DNA of 64,000 bases, taken from the NCBI RefSeq assembly GCF_020229735.1, contig NZ_CP083455.1, positions 2,259,001 through 2,323,000 on the forward strand. Reading direction: 5' to 3'. The translations under genes and the position numbers were made by a program. Below the pieces are notes generated by a model that saw nothing but the letters and a program-made list of their open reading frames with translations, searched no databases and was not told the origin of the DNA. The DNA is from Deinococcus taeanensis. Its GTDB lineage: Bacteria > Deinococcota > Deinococci > Deinococcales > Deinococcaceae. This document shows positions 1 to 9,759 of the stretch, in pieces. Positions within the stretch are counted from its first letter, which is position 1, and the number at the start of each line of letters is the position of its first letter.

Positions 1-83
1 GCGTCCTCGGCGTCCAGACGGAACAGCAGCGGCTTGATCAGCGAGCGGTACACGGCCTCCAGCATAGGGGAAGCGTGCGGCAT
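1..83 (-). CDS. pyrD: dihydroorotate dehydrogenase, N-terminal fragment
   Basis: Partial gene running off the left edge of the window. The 27 visible residues, read leftwards from ATG at 83 (or ATG at 65), contain a stretch like LLFRLDAEDA, which resembles the membrane-associated N-terminus of class 2 (quinone-linked) dihydroorotate dehydrogenases. That family oxidises dihydroorotate to orotate in pyrimidine synthesis. It begins 8 nt after the stop of the Rrf2-type regulator on the same strand, so the two are probably co-transcribed. No Shine-Dalgarno sequence precedes either ATG. The call rests on a short N-terminal match and should be treated as probable. Confidence 0.6.
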   Translation of the reverse strand, partial: MPHASPMLEAVYRSLIKPLLFRLDAED

Positions 84-90
84 GGTGGGG

Positions 91-549
<459 letters not shown>

Positions 550-555
550 GCCCGT

Positions 556-561
556 ATTCTA
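556..561 (-). promoter_or_regulatory. -10 box of leaderless promoter (Rrf2 regulator)
   Basis: TAGAAT on the minus strand with 6 nt to the ATG at 549. No convincing -35 element is visible. Confidence 0.6.
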
Positions 562-637
562 TCCCGGAAATCCGGGTGAAGTGTAAGGAATTCCTGACGG
601 TTGCCCCGGCACTGGCCCGCCCCGCGCCGGCGCCGGA

Positions 638-643
638 TAGAAT
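638..643 (+). promoter_or_regulatory. -10 box of leaderless promoter (pabB-pabA)
   Basis: TAGAAT with 7 nt to the GTG at 651. This supports GTG 651 over the upstream in-frame ATG at 528, which would place the promoter inside the gene. Confidence 0.6.
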
Positions 644-650
644 CCGGCCC

Positions 651-2555
651 GTGACCCCCGGCGCACCTCCCGCCTCCCCTGCCCTGCCGCAGGACCTGAG
701 TCCCGCGGCCGTGCTGCGCCGGCTGCGCGCCGCGGACGCGCCGGGCGTGGTGCTGTTGGAGTCCCTGGGACCGGTGGAGGAGTACGGCACGCAGTCTTTC
801 CTGAGCGCGTACCCGGTGCAGGTGCAGCGCGACCTGCCCGAACGGCCTGACGGGACCGCCGTCTTCCCGGCGTGGCTGGGCGGCCTGAAATACGAGGCGG
901 CCCGCACGCTGGGCCTTCCCGCGCACGCGCCGCGCGGGGAGGCCATGTGGTGGGGGCTGTACCCGTCGGGTCTGGTGTGGGACCGCGCGCGCGGCACCCT
1001 GAGCGTGGTGGGGGACGCGCACGTCAACTGGGCGGCCCTGCTGGCCCTCTCCCCCTCCCCGGACCCGGCCCTGAGTGTGGGCACGTTCGGGGCGGACGAC
1101 GTGAACTATCCGGCAGGCGTGCAGGCCGTGCAGGAGCTGATCCGCGCGGGCGAGGTGTACCAGGTGAACCTCTCGCGCGGCGTGCAGGCCGACGCGCACG
1201 GCGACCCCCTGGCAGCGTACCTGCGCCTGCGGGACGTCAACCCCAGCCCGTTCATGGCCTTCGCGGACCTGGGAGACGAGGTGGTCGTGTCGTGCAGCCC
1301 GGAGCGGCTGGTGAAGTGGGCGGGCGGCGTGATCAGCGCGCGCCCCATTGCCGGTACCCGGCGCCGCGGCGACACCCCCGAGGAGGACGCGGCGTTCGAG
1401 GCGGAACTGCGCCAGAGTCCGAAGGAGGCCGCGGAACACACGATGCTGGTGGACCTCGTGCGGCACGACCTGGGCCGCGTGGCCGCGCCCGGCACCGTCA
1501 CCGTACCGGACCTGATGCTCGTCGAGCGGTACAGCCACGTGATGCACCTCGTGTCCGAAGTGCGCGCCCAGGTGCGCGAGGGCGTGACGGTGCGCGACGT
1601 GCTGAGCGCCACCTTTCCCGGCGGGACCATCACGGGCGCACCAAAGGAACGCGTGATGCAGGCCATTCACACCCTGGAACCCGGCCCGCGCGGCTGGTAC
1701 ACCGGCGCCCTGGGGCTCATCAGCGGGCCGGTGGTGGACCTGAACATCCTGATTCGCACGGCCGCCTTCACCCGCAGCGGCCACGGCTGGACGGTGGAGG
1801 TCCGCGCGGGCGGCGGCACCGTGATTGACGCCGACCCGGCGCGCGAGGCGCAGGAAACCGTGCACAAAGCCCAGGCGCTCCTGAGCGTGCTGGCGGGCAT
1901 GCCCGGCCGCCCCGCGCGGCCCCCGGCCCGGCCCGTGCACGGCGTGGCGTGGGCGCCGCCACCCGCCACGACCCATACGGGCGCACGCGTCCTGCTGCTG
2001 GACAACCGCGATTCATTCACGTGGAACCTCGCGCATGACCTGCTGGCCCTGGGCGCGCAGGTCGATGTCCGCAGGCAGGACGAGGACCCGGACGCGCTGC
2101 TCGCCACCCACCCGGACGCCGTGCTGGTCGGCCCGGGTCCGGGCACGCCCGACACCAGCGGCTGCACCGTGCCCCTCACGCAGGCGTGCCTGGCGTCGGG
2201 CGTGCCGCTGCTGGGCGTGTGCCTGGGCCACCAGGCGCTGGGGCAGGTGCTGGGCGGCCGCGTGGAACGCGCCCAGCCGGTGCACGGCCGGCCCGAGTAT
2301 GCCCGGCACGACGGCCGGGGGCTGTTTCAGGATGTGCCGCCGGGCGCGCCGTTCGGGCGGTACCACTCGCTGGTGGTGCGCGGCGTACCGGCAGAACTCG
2401 TGACCGCCACGAGCGAGGACGGTGAGATCATGGCGCTGCACGTTCCGGACCGGCCCGCCTGGGGCGTGCAGTTCCACCCGGAGAGCGTCCTGAGCCCGGC
2501 CGGGCGTCTCCTGCTGGGCAACTGGCTGCGCCTGAGCCGCGAGTGGCGCCCGTGA
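651..2555 (+). CDS. pabB: fused aminodeoxychorismate synthase (PabB-PabA)
   Basis: A 634-residue fusion. The N-terminal part (about 1-440) is a chorismate-binding synthase domain with PIAGTRRRG, SPKEAAEH, VDLVRHDLG and FPGGTITGAPK motifs. The C-terminal part (about 450-634) is a class I glutamine amidotransferase with DNRDSFTWN, GPGPGTP, the nucleophile motif GVCLGHQ and the HPES catalytic histidine/glutamate. The expected reaction is chorismate plus glutamine to 4-amino-4-deoxychorismate, for folate. The next gene is pabC, overlapping by 4 nt, which favours PabB over TrpE. However, PIAGT (alanine instead of the PabB-type lysine) is TrpE-like, and synthase-then-amidotransferase order is also the order of TrpE-TrpG fusions, so anthranilate synthase activity is an alternative. 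Confidence 0.85.
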   Translation: MTPGAPPASPALPQDLSPAAVLRRLRAADAPGVVLLESLGPVEEYGTQSFLSAYPVQVQRDLPERPDGTAVFPAWLGGLKYEAARTLGLPAHAPRGEAMWWGLYPSGLVWDRARGTLSVVGDAHVNWAALLALSPSPDPALSVGTFGADDVNYPAGVQAVQELIRAGEVYQVNLSRGVQADAHGDPLAAYLRLRDVNPSPFMAFADLGDEVVVSCSPERLVKWAGGVISARPIAGTRRRGDTPEEDAAFEAELRQSPKEAAEHTMLVDLVRHDLGRVAAPGTVTVPDLMLVERYSHVMHLVSEVRAQVREGVTVRDVLSATFPGGTITGAPKERVMQAIHTLEPGPRGWYTGALGLISGPVVDLNILIRTAAFTRSGHGWTVEVRAGGGTVIDADPAREAQETVHKAQALLSVLAGMPGRPARPPARPVHGVAWAPPPATTHTGARVLLLDNRDSFTWNLAHDLLALGAQVDVRRQDEDPDALLATHPDAVLVGPGPGTPDTSGCTVPLTQACLASGVPLLGVCLGHQALGQVLGGRVERAQPVHGRPEYARHDGRGLFQDVPPGAPFGRYHSLVVRGVPAELVTATSEDGEIMALHVPDRPAWGVQFHPESVLSPAGRLLLGNWLRLSREWRP

Positions 2556-3244
2556 GGTCCCTGCCGGACGGCGTGAATGCGCCCGCGTGGCTGCACGGCG
2601 AGACGGCGTTCACGACTGTCCGGACGCAGCAGGGCCGGCCTCTGCTGTGGACCGCGCACCTGACGCGGCTGCGTGCCACCTGCGCGGCGCTGGGCCTGCC
2701 ACCACCGGAGCCCGGGGGGCCTGCCCTGAACGTGGTGCCGTGGGGGCTGCTGCGGGTGACCGTCACGGCAGACGGCACGTACTGCACGCACCGGCCCCTC
2801 ACGCCCGGCCCGCGCCCTGCGGCGGGCGTGACCGTGCGGGTCACAGGCGTGCAGGTGCACCCGCAGCTGGGGGAACATAAAACCGGGAACTATCTTCCGT
2901 ACCGCCTCGCGGCGCACGAGGCGGCCCCCGCATTCGAGGGGTGGCTGCTGGACACGCACGGGCACGTTGTGGACGGCAGCCGCACCTCTCCCCTGCTGGA
3001 ACTGGACGGCGCGCTGGTCGTGCCCGCCGGCGGGTTGCCTTCCGTGACCCGCGCGGCGTTCCTGAGTGGCCGAACGTTCCTGACGCGGCCTGTCCCCGTG
3101 AGTGAACTGCCCCGCGTCACGCGCGCCTGGGTGTGCGGCAGCGGGACCGGCATCGTGCCCGTGCGCTGCATCGAGGGCGTGACCGGCGACCTTGACGTGC
3201 AGTGGCCCGCGCCGCACGACCCGGTGTTCGGCTGGCCGGACTGA
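2552..3244 (+). CDS. pabC: aminodeoxychorismate lyase (class IV PLP enzyme)
   Basis: A 230-residue protein with the fold-type IV aminotransferase pattern: HKTGNYLPY carries the probable PLP-binding lysine, followed by a DG-x-x-x-x-S-type segment (VVDGSRTS) and SGTGIVPV near the C-terminus. It would release 4-aminobenzoate and pyruvate from the product of the preceding enzyme. The chosen start is GTG 2552, which overlaps the upstream TGA as GTGA and implies translational coupling; GTG 2543 is an in-frame alternative. It is short for the family (usually 250-290 residues). Confidence 0.82.
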   Translation: MRSLPDGVNAPAWLHGETAFTTVRTQQGRPLLWTAHLTRLRATCAALGLPPPEPGGPALNVVPWGLLRVTVTADGTYCTHRPLTPGPRPAAGVTVRVTGVQVHPQLGEHKTGNYLPYRLAAHEAAPAFEGWLLDTHGHVVDGSRTSPLLELDGALVVPAGGLPSVTRAAFLSGRTFLTRPVPVSELPRVTRAWVCGSGTGIVPVRCIEGVTGDLDVQWPAPHDPVFGWPD

Positions 3245-3525
3245 CCGTCACGGGTCCGGACCCCGGCGGCGGATCACGCGCTCCTGGGCAGACCCGCAGC
3301 CTGTGTGGGACGTCCGCAGGCCCGGCCACCGCGTCGCTGCGGGCCGCGCCTTCACCGGCGCCCGCCAAGCTCCCCGGTGCCGGCCGCCTTCATGCACGCC
3401 ATCTGCCGAACCTCACGCCCCCGCGTTCACGGGGCCCTGACCGCCCACCGGCAAGAGGGTCAGGCGTCATCCTGCCCCCGGCGGGGGGGCACGCAGGTGA
3501 GGCGCCGCGCGGTCCCGGCGGCCTC

Positions 3526-3531
3526 TAGCGT
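3526..3531 (+). promoter_or_regulatory. -10 box of leaderless promoter (pilin-like membrane protein)
   Basis: TAGCGT with 7 nt to ATG 3539. It fixes the start and excludes the longer reading frame from 3305. Confidence 0.5.
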
Positions 3532-3538
3532 GCAGGGC

Positions 3539-4177
3539 ATGACCTGGCCTGAAGACACCCTGCACCTTCCGTCCGCTCCAGCCACCCGCCGGCCGCCCAG
3601 CGTGGCGCTCGGCCACCTGCTGAACCTGCTGCTGCCCGGCTCGGGGTTCTCGTACATCGGCCTGATCGGCTGGCATGTCGGCTGGATCGGCATCCTGATC
3701 GTTCTGAACCTGCTGGCGTCCGTGGTGGCGGGCCTGACCGGATCGTCGGGGGCGCTGCTGCTGCCGGTGGCTGGGGTGGGGGCGCTGCTGGTGCACTTCG
3801 GCCGGGCGTACGCGCAGCGTGAGGCGCGGTCGTTCCGGCCGGACCCGGACAACAGCGTCAAGATCGCCCTGATTGCCGGGCACGCCGTGCTGCACTTGTT
3901 CCTGGTGGGCATCCTGGCAGCGGTGCTGATTCCGAACCTGCTGGGTGCCCGCACCCGCGCCACGCAGGCCGGTGAGCAGGCGGCGGCGCGCATGGCCTAC
4001 ACGTTTGCTCTGGCCGAGCAGGCTGGGGGCACGCTGCGCGACGGTCCGTGCCCGCTGGCGGACGTACCGGACAGCAGTCGCGACCAGATCAGCACCTGCA
4101 CCGTCTCGCAGGCCGCCAGCACCAGCCCGCAGGTGGAGGTCACGTTCCGCAGTGGCCGGACCCTGCAGCTCCCCTAA
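3539..4177 (+). CDS. membrane protein with internal pilin-like segment
   Basis: A 212-residue protein of unknown function. Residues about 20-95 hold two or three hydrophobic segments, followed by a charged stretch. A further hydrophobic segment around residues 115-135 reads [20 protein letters not shown], which closely resembles the N-terminal helix of type IV pilins and pseudopilins. After it come an alanine-rich helix and a small C-terminal region with two cysteines (GPCPL and STCTV) that could form a disulfide, also as in pilins. There is no prepilin peptidase site (no G-F/M-T-L-x-E). It may therefore be a permanently anchored pilin-like protein. The neighbours (folate and carotenoid genes) give no hint of function. 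Confidence 0.75.
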   Translation: MTWPEDTLHLPSAPATRRPPSVALGHLLNLLLPGSGFSYIGLIGWHVGWIGILIVLNLLASVVAGLTGSSGALLLPVAGVGALLVHFGRAYAQREARSFRPDPDNSVKIALIAGHAVLHLFLVGILAAVLIPNLLGARTRATQAGEQAAARMAYTFALAEQAGGTLRDGPCPLADVPDSSRDQISTCTVSQAASTSPQVEVTFRSGRTLQLP

Positions 4178-4259
4178 CTCTGCCCGCCGCGTGCCGGGCA
4201 CGCACAACCGCGTGCCCGCTGACGCTCCGCGCGCCGGGGCGCATGCCAGACTGACGTTG

Positions 4260-5795
<1,536 letters not shown>

Positions 5796-5819
5796 GGCGT
5801 GCGGTGGCGTAGGGGCGTT

Positions 5820-6242
5820 GTGCGCACGGAACGGTGGGTCATGCGGTCGCCCCGGCGGGTGGGGGCCGGCGTCGCGGTGCTGCGCGACGGGTCGGTGCTG
5901 CTGGTGCGCTGCCGGGACAACGGGCGGTGGGACGTGCCGGGCGGCGGCGCTGGGACCGGGGAGACGCCGGAGGTCACGGCCCGCCGGGAACTGCGCGAGG
6001 AGACGGGCCTGAGTGTGGGTCTGCTGACGCCGCTGGGCGTCTACCGGCACCGGCACATGTACCCAGATGGGAACGTAGTGGCGTGGGAGACGCACGTCTT
6101 TACCGCCGCGTTCGCGGGGGGGGAGGTGCGCGCTTCGGATGACGCGGCCGAGGCGCGCTGGTGGCCCCGGACGGCCCTGCCGCAGGACGTTTCAGAGGTG
6201 ACGCGGGCGTACTTCACCGCCCTGCGGACGGTGGGCACGTGA
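5820..6242 (+). CDS. Nudix hydrolase of the carotenoid operon
   Basis: About 140 residues with a complete Nudix box (G-x5-E-x7-REL-x-EE-x-GL) in the middle of the protein. The substrate is a nucleoside diphosphate derivative that cannot be told from sequence. GTG 5820 is chosen because AGGGG lies 4 nt upstream; GTG 5799 and ATG 5841 are alternatives. Its stop overlaps the cruF start as GTGA. A Nudix gene between crtO and cruF is, as I recall, also present in D. radiodurans (DR0091-DR0093), so the position seems conserved. Whether it has a role in carotenoid synthesis is unknown. Confidence 0.82.
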   Translation: MRTERWVMRSPRRVGAGVAVLRDGSVLLVRCRDNGRWDVPGGGAGTGETPEVTARRELREETGLSVGLLTPLGVYRHRHMYPDGNVVAWETHVFTAAFAGGEVRASDDAAEARWWPRTALPQDVSEVTRAYFTALRTVGT

Positions 6243-7261
6243 GGGTCACCCTCTCCCCCACCGCGCGGCGGGCGGGTCTGGCCTTCGCGGCGCTGGGTGT
6301 GGCCTTCCTGGGGGCGCTGCTCGTCATGGCGGGGCAGGCAGCCGGGTGGGCGCTGATCACGCTGGGCCTGCCCCTCAGCGGAGCGCTCGCACTGGCGGGA
6401 GACACGCTGGGCCGGAGGTTCCCGGAGGTGCTGGGCGCGCGCGGCGCGGCGCTGCTGGCGCGCACCCGGCCGTGGATGGCGCTGGTGGCCCTGTACGCAC
6501 TGCTGAAAATCCCGGTGCCGCTGTGGCCCGCCGGGTTCCCGGTGCTGGGGCTGGCCAGCACGGGCGCGCTGTGTGCGGCGGCGCTGGCGTTCATGTGGGA
6601 ACGGGCCGGGTGGGTGCGCGCGCTGGTGACGCTGGTCGTGTCGTTCGGAGCGGGCCTGGCGGCCGAGGTGCTGGGGAGCCGGACCGGCGTGCCCTTCGGG
6701 CAGTACTCGTACGCGGGGGCGCCGGCGCCGCTGCTGCTGGGGGTGCCTGTGATCGTGCCGCTGGGCTGGTTCGCGCTGACGCTGACGGCCACATGCCTGT
6801 CCGGCGGCCGGCCGTGGCTGGCGGGACTGCTGATGATGCTCTGGGATGTGGGCCTGGAACCCCTCATGACCGCGCAGGGCTACTGGGCGTGGCGTGACCC
6901 GCTGCCGGTGTGGGCCGGCGCGCCGCTGCAGAACTTCCTGGGCTGGTGGGCGGTGGGATCGGGGCTCGCGTGGGTGTTCACGGGCGTCGCGCCGCAGGTG
7001 TTCGGTCTGCGGCGCCCCAGCTGGACCCTGCCGCTCGTGCGGCCCACCGTGCCCGGGCCAGGCTCGGCCGTTCCGTTCCTGAGTCTGCTGCCCGCCGACC
7101 GCCGGCCCGAACCGGATTTCCGCGTTGCCTACCCGGTCGAGGCGTTCTTCCTGCCGGGCGGGCTGGTGCTGGTGGGCCGGTACGCAGAGGCCGCGGTGAC
7201 GCTGGCCGCCATGGCACTGGGGTTGTGGCTGGCCGGGCGGGTGACGCGCCGTGACTGCTGA
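6239..7261 (+). CDS. cruF: carotenoid 1',2'-hydratase
   Basis: A 340-residue integral membrane protein with about eight hydrophobic segments and the DUF422/CruF pattern: [16 protein letters not shown], a conserved WD-x-x-LEPL segment, and GYWAWRDP. CruF hydrates the psi-end of gamma-carotene-type carotenoids to give the 1'-hydroxyl. GTG 6239 overlaps the Nudix stop (GTGA). A longer in-frame reading from 6161 would overlap the Nudix gene and is not preferred. Followed by an acyltransferase-like gene with an 11-nt overlap, so translation is probably coupled. Confidence 0.9.
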   Translation: MRVTLSPTARRAGLAFAALGVAFLGALLVMAGQAAGWALITLGLPLSGALALAGDTLGRRFPEVLGARGAALLARTRPWMALVALYALLKIPVPLWPAGFPVLGLASTGALCAAALAFMWERAGWVRALVTLVVSFGAGLAAEVLGSRTGVPFGQYSYAGAPAPLLLGVPVIVPLGWFALTLTATCLSGGRPWLAGLLMMLWDVGLEPLMTAQGYWAWRDPLPVWAGAPLQNFLGWWAVGSGLAWVFTGVAPQVFGLRRPSWTLPLVRPTVPGPGSAVPFLSLLPADRRPEPDFRVAYPVEAFFLPGGLVLVGRYAEAAVTLAAMALGLWLAGRVTRRDC

Positions 7262-7916
7262 CCCTCACCGCTGGGCGACGTGGCTGCTCGCCCTGAGCGT
7301 ACGCCGCAGCGTGCGCAGTGGCCTGGGCGGCGTCTGGGTGGGGGGCAGCGTGCCGGCGGGCGCGGCAGTGCTCGCGCCGAACCATCACTCGTGGTGGGAC
7401 GGGTACGTGCTGCGCGAGGTGGCCGTGACGTGCGGGGAGCCGTTCAGCGTACTGATGAACGCGCGTCAGCTGGCCCGCTTCCCGTTCCTGCGGCGGGTGG
7501 GGGCGCTGCGCGCCGGCGAACTGCGCGCCGCCGTCAGGCGCGCCCGCGCCGGCTGGCTGGTGGTGTTCCCGGAAGGCGAACTGCACCCGGCAGGGCCGCT
7601 GCGGGGCGTGGAAAGGGGCGCGGGGTGGCTGGCGCGCTCGGCGGACGTGCCGCTTGTGCCGGTGGCGCTGCGCGTCGTGCTGCGCGGCGCACAGTGGCCC
7701 GAGGCGTACCTGCGTTTCGGACCGCCCGTCACGGCCGGGGAACTCGCCGGAGCCCTGGCCCAGCACCTGGCGGCGCTCGACGCGGACCTGCACCGCAGCG
7801 TTCCGGAGGAGCCGCTGGCCGGGTACCTGCGGCTGGTCCCGGGACGCGCCAGCCGGTCAGTCCGGGTGGACCCGGCGTCGCGGCTGCTCGCGTGGCTCAC
7901 CGGGGACCGCGCGTGA
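7251..7916 (+). CDS. PlsC-like acyltransferase, possible carotenoid glycoside acyltransferase
   Basis: A 221-residue protein of the glycerol-phosphate acyltransferase (PlsC) superfamily, with the catalytic motif NHHSWWD (NHx4D) at about residues 44-50 and the FPEG motif at about 109. Family members transfer acyl groups to lysophosphatidate or other alcohols. Its position between cruF and a GT2 glycosyltransferase parallels the functions of CruD (acyltransferase) and CruC (glycosyltransferase) of green sulfur bacteria, which glucosylate and then acylate the 1'-hydroxyl made by CruF. By inference this protein could acylate a carotenoid glycoside. A plain phospholipid role is the alternative. 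Start GTG 7251 overlaps cruF. Confidence 0.75.
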   Translation: MTADPHRWATWLLALSVRRSVRSGLGGVWVGGSVPAGAAVLAPNHHSWWDGYVLREVAVTCGEPFSVLMNARQLARFPFLRRVGALRAGELRAAVRRARAGWLVVFPEGELHPAGPLRGVERGAGWLARSADVPLVPVALRVVLRGAQWPEAYLRFGPPVTAGELAGALAQHLAALDADLHRSVPEEPLAGYLRLVPGRASRSVRVDPASRLLAWLTGDRA

Positions 7917-9013
7917 GGCGCGCCGCGGAGCCCGGCTGGGCGCGGGCGTACCGGACAGTCACGACCGTGTGGCTGGCGTCGAAGCTGCTGACGCTCGCCG
8001 TGAATGCCGTGACGTTCCCGCGCCTGCGGCCTGCGCCGCTGCCGGCGCGGGGGCCACGTGTGTCGCTGCTGATTCCCGCGCGCAACGAGGCCGGGAACCT
8101 GCCGGTGACCCTGCCGGGCGTGCTGGCCCAGGGTGCGCACGAGGTGATCGTGCTGGACGATGGCAGCACCGACGGTACCGGCGAGGTCGCGCGCCGCCTG
8201 GGCGCGCGGGTGATCGCCGGTGAGGCCCGGCCGGACGGCTGGCACGGAAAACCCTGGGCGTGCCAGCAGCTGCTGCGCGCCGCGGTCGGGGACGTGCTGG
8301 TCTTTACGGACGCGGACGTCACGTGGCACGCCGGGGCCCTGGGCGGGCTGCTGCGCGAACTGAACGCGTCCGGGGCGGACCTGCTGAGCGTGCAGCCGCG
8401 CCAGGTGAACCGCACGCCGGGCGAACGGATCCTGACGCCGCTGGTGGACGCCGCGGTGCTGTCGTACTTTCCGTTTCCGCTGCTGCGCATGCAGCCGCAG
8501 CACCCGCTGGCGACCATTGCGAACGGACAGGTGATGGCGTACCGCCGCGCGGCGCTCATCCGTGTGGGCGGGTACGCGGCGGTGCGGGCGCAGGTGCTCG
8601 AAGACACCGTCATGGCGCGGCTCCTGGCGCAGCTGGGCCTGCAGGTCACGACCGTAATGGGCCGCGGGTGCATCAGCGTGCGCATGTACCGGTCGTACCC
8701 GGCGTCGGTGGCTGGCTTCGGGAAGAACGCGCTGCCCATCCACCTGAACTCGCGGGTATTGATGACCTTCAGCGTGCTGCTGCACCTGCTGGGCCACACG
8801 CTGCCGTGGGTGCTGCCGGTCCCGAACCGCAGGGCGCTACGCGCCGCGAGCCTGCTGGAGCGGCTGGTGGTGAACGTGATTGCCGGGCGGCGCGCACCGG
8901 CGGACCTGGCCGAGGGGCTGCTGGGGCCGCTGACGCCGCTGCTGGCACTGCCGGTGTACCGGCGGGCGATGCGGCCGCGCGTGACCTGGAAGGGCCGCGA
9001 GTACCGGCAGTAG
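7913..9013 (+). CDS. family 2 glycosyltransferase, possible carotenoid glycosyltransferase
   Basis: A 366-residue GT-A enzyme. An N-terminal hydrophobic segment (about 10-30) is followed by [21 protein letters not shown] and the metal-binding FTDADV. Hydrophobic segments near the C-terminus (about 275-300 and 330-345) suggest membrane association. GTG 7913 overlaps the stop of the acyltransferase gene as GTGA. Context suggests it glycosylates the 1'-hydroxyl created by CruF, like CruC of Chlorobium. This is inference; the acceptor and sugar donor cannot be read from sequence. It is the last gene of the crtO run, and the region after it decays into non-coding or remnant sequence. Confidence 0.78.
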   Translation: MRRAAEPGWARAYRTVTTVWLASKLLTLAVNAVTFPRLRPAPLPARGPRVSLLIPARNEAGNLPVTLPGVLAQGAHEVIVLDDGSTDGTGEVARRLGARVIAGEARPDGWHGKPWACQQLLRAAVGDVLVFTDADVTWHAGALGGLLRELNASGADLLSVQPRQVNRTPGERILTPLVDAAVLSYFPFPLLRMQPQHPLATIANGQVMAYRRAALIRVGGYAAVRAQVLEDTVMARLLAQLGLQVTTVMGRGCISVRMYRSYPASVAGFGKNALPIHLNSRVLMTFSVLLHLLGHTLPWVLPVPNRRALRAASLLERLVVNVIAGRRAPADLAEGLLGPLTPLLALPVYRRAMRPRVTWKGREYRQ

Positions 9014-9322
9014 GCGTCGCGCGGAGCAGATTCATCTGCGGCTCAGGAGCCCGGGGCAGGCCCGGAGGATGGGGACGCCCGTGCCGCTCTGGGGTGACGC
9101 GCCAGGGCGGGTGCTGGCCCAGGGCGTTCCCCCGCGTTGAGTGAAGGCCGGCACCCTGTTGCAGGAGGTGGGCACGGCCCCCAGCAGACGCCCGTGACGG
9201 CCGGACAGGACAATCCCGGTGCGGTGGACACGCCGCAGCCTTCCTCGGAGTGCGCAGCGCCCGCACAGAGCTTCTTTGGGCACCGCAGCAACGTGCGGGG
9301 CGTGCGGCATTGCGCCTCCCGC
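9014..9322. other. non-coding gap after the crtO-cruF operon
   Basis: About 310 bases with no convincing gene, RNA or clear terminator. Overlapping frames on both strands are open but show no recognisable motif. Confidence 0.5.
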
Positions 9323-9616
9323 ATGACGCAGGTGAATGGGTGGCGTGTACCGGCCGGCGAACGACCCGGCCGTGTTGCGCCGCCTGCGGCGCTGGCCGCC
9401 ACGGCAAAACCCACGGTCATCGTGTGGAAGACGGGCGGGCAGCTGGCCGGGGACACACCTGCGGCGCGCGCCGGCCGGCACGAATACCGCTGGACCCACG
9501 GGAAGTACGGGGCCGTCCTGACCGTGGGCGGCCCGCCGGTTCCGGGCGGTGAGCGGGCCGGGCGCCTTGTCATCCGCGAGGCGCTGCTGGCCTTCACGCT
9601 CAGCACGCCGCGGTGA
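9323..9616 (+). CDS. unrecognised small protein or gene remnant
   Basis: A 97-residue reading frame from ATG 9323. From about 9400 onward the codons end almost entirely in G or C and the peptide looks like a folded protein (for example VIVWKTGGQLAGD and HEYRWTHGKYGAVL), which suggests true coding sequence. I do not recognise the family. There is no Shine-Dalgarno or leaderless -10 box before the ATG, and the upstream part of the frame is less protein-like. It may be the 3' remnant of a decayed gene rather than an intact one. It lies between the two carotenoid gene runs. Confidence 0.3.
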   Translation: MTQVNGWRVPAGERPGRVAPPAALAATAKPTVIVWKTGGQLAGDTPAARAGRHEYRWTHGKYGAVLTVGGPPVPGGERAGRLVIREALLAFTLSTPR

Positions 9617-9665
9617 GGCGACCGGACCGGACGCAATGTGACGCTTCAGGGTGGGGGGACTGCCG

Positions 9666-9671
9666 TATGCT
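9666..9671 (+). promoter_or_regulatory. -10 box of leaderless promoter (leader ORF and crtD)
   Basis: TATGCT with 7 nt to GTG 9679, the start of the short Cys-rich ORF in front of crtD. The spacing equals that of other leaderless genes in the window. Confidence 0.55.
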
Positions 9672-9678
9672 CGGCGGC

Positions 9679-9759
9679 GTGAACCCTTCGCGTGGCGCCA
9701 CCCCTGAAGCACCCTGCGCGTGCCGGTGCGCGGCGTGCGGCGCGGGGGGGCGGGCGTGA
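9679..9759 (+). CDS. Cys-rich leaderless upstream ORF coupled to crtD
   Basis: A 26-codon ORF from GTG 9679 to TGA 9757-9759. It has four cysteines close together in the motif CACRCAAC at residues 13-20. Its start follows a TATGCT -10 box by 7 nt, so ribosomes would load on it directly. Its stop overlaps the GTG start of crtD (GTGA at 9756-9759), so crtD translation would be coupled to it. Leaderless polycysteine upstream ORFs with attenuator function are known in mycobacteria. A similar cysteine-sensing role here is inference only. Alternatively the peptide is just a ribosome-delivery device. Confidence 0.5.
   Translation: MNPSRGATPEAPCACRCAACGAGGRA

Noticed and set aside
9043..9636. A 197-codon open frame on the minus strand in the gap between carotenoid runs
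   Set aside because: It has no motif and cysteine/proline-rich composition. The plus-strand frame at 9323 has better codon use.
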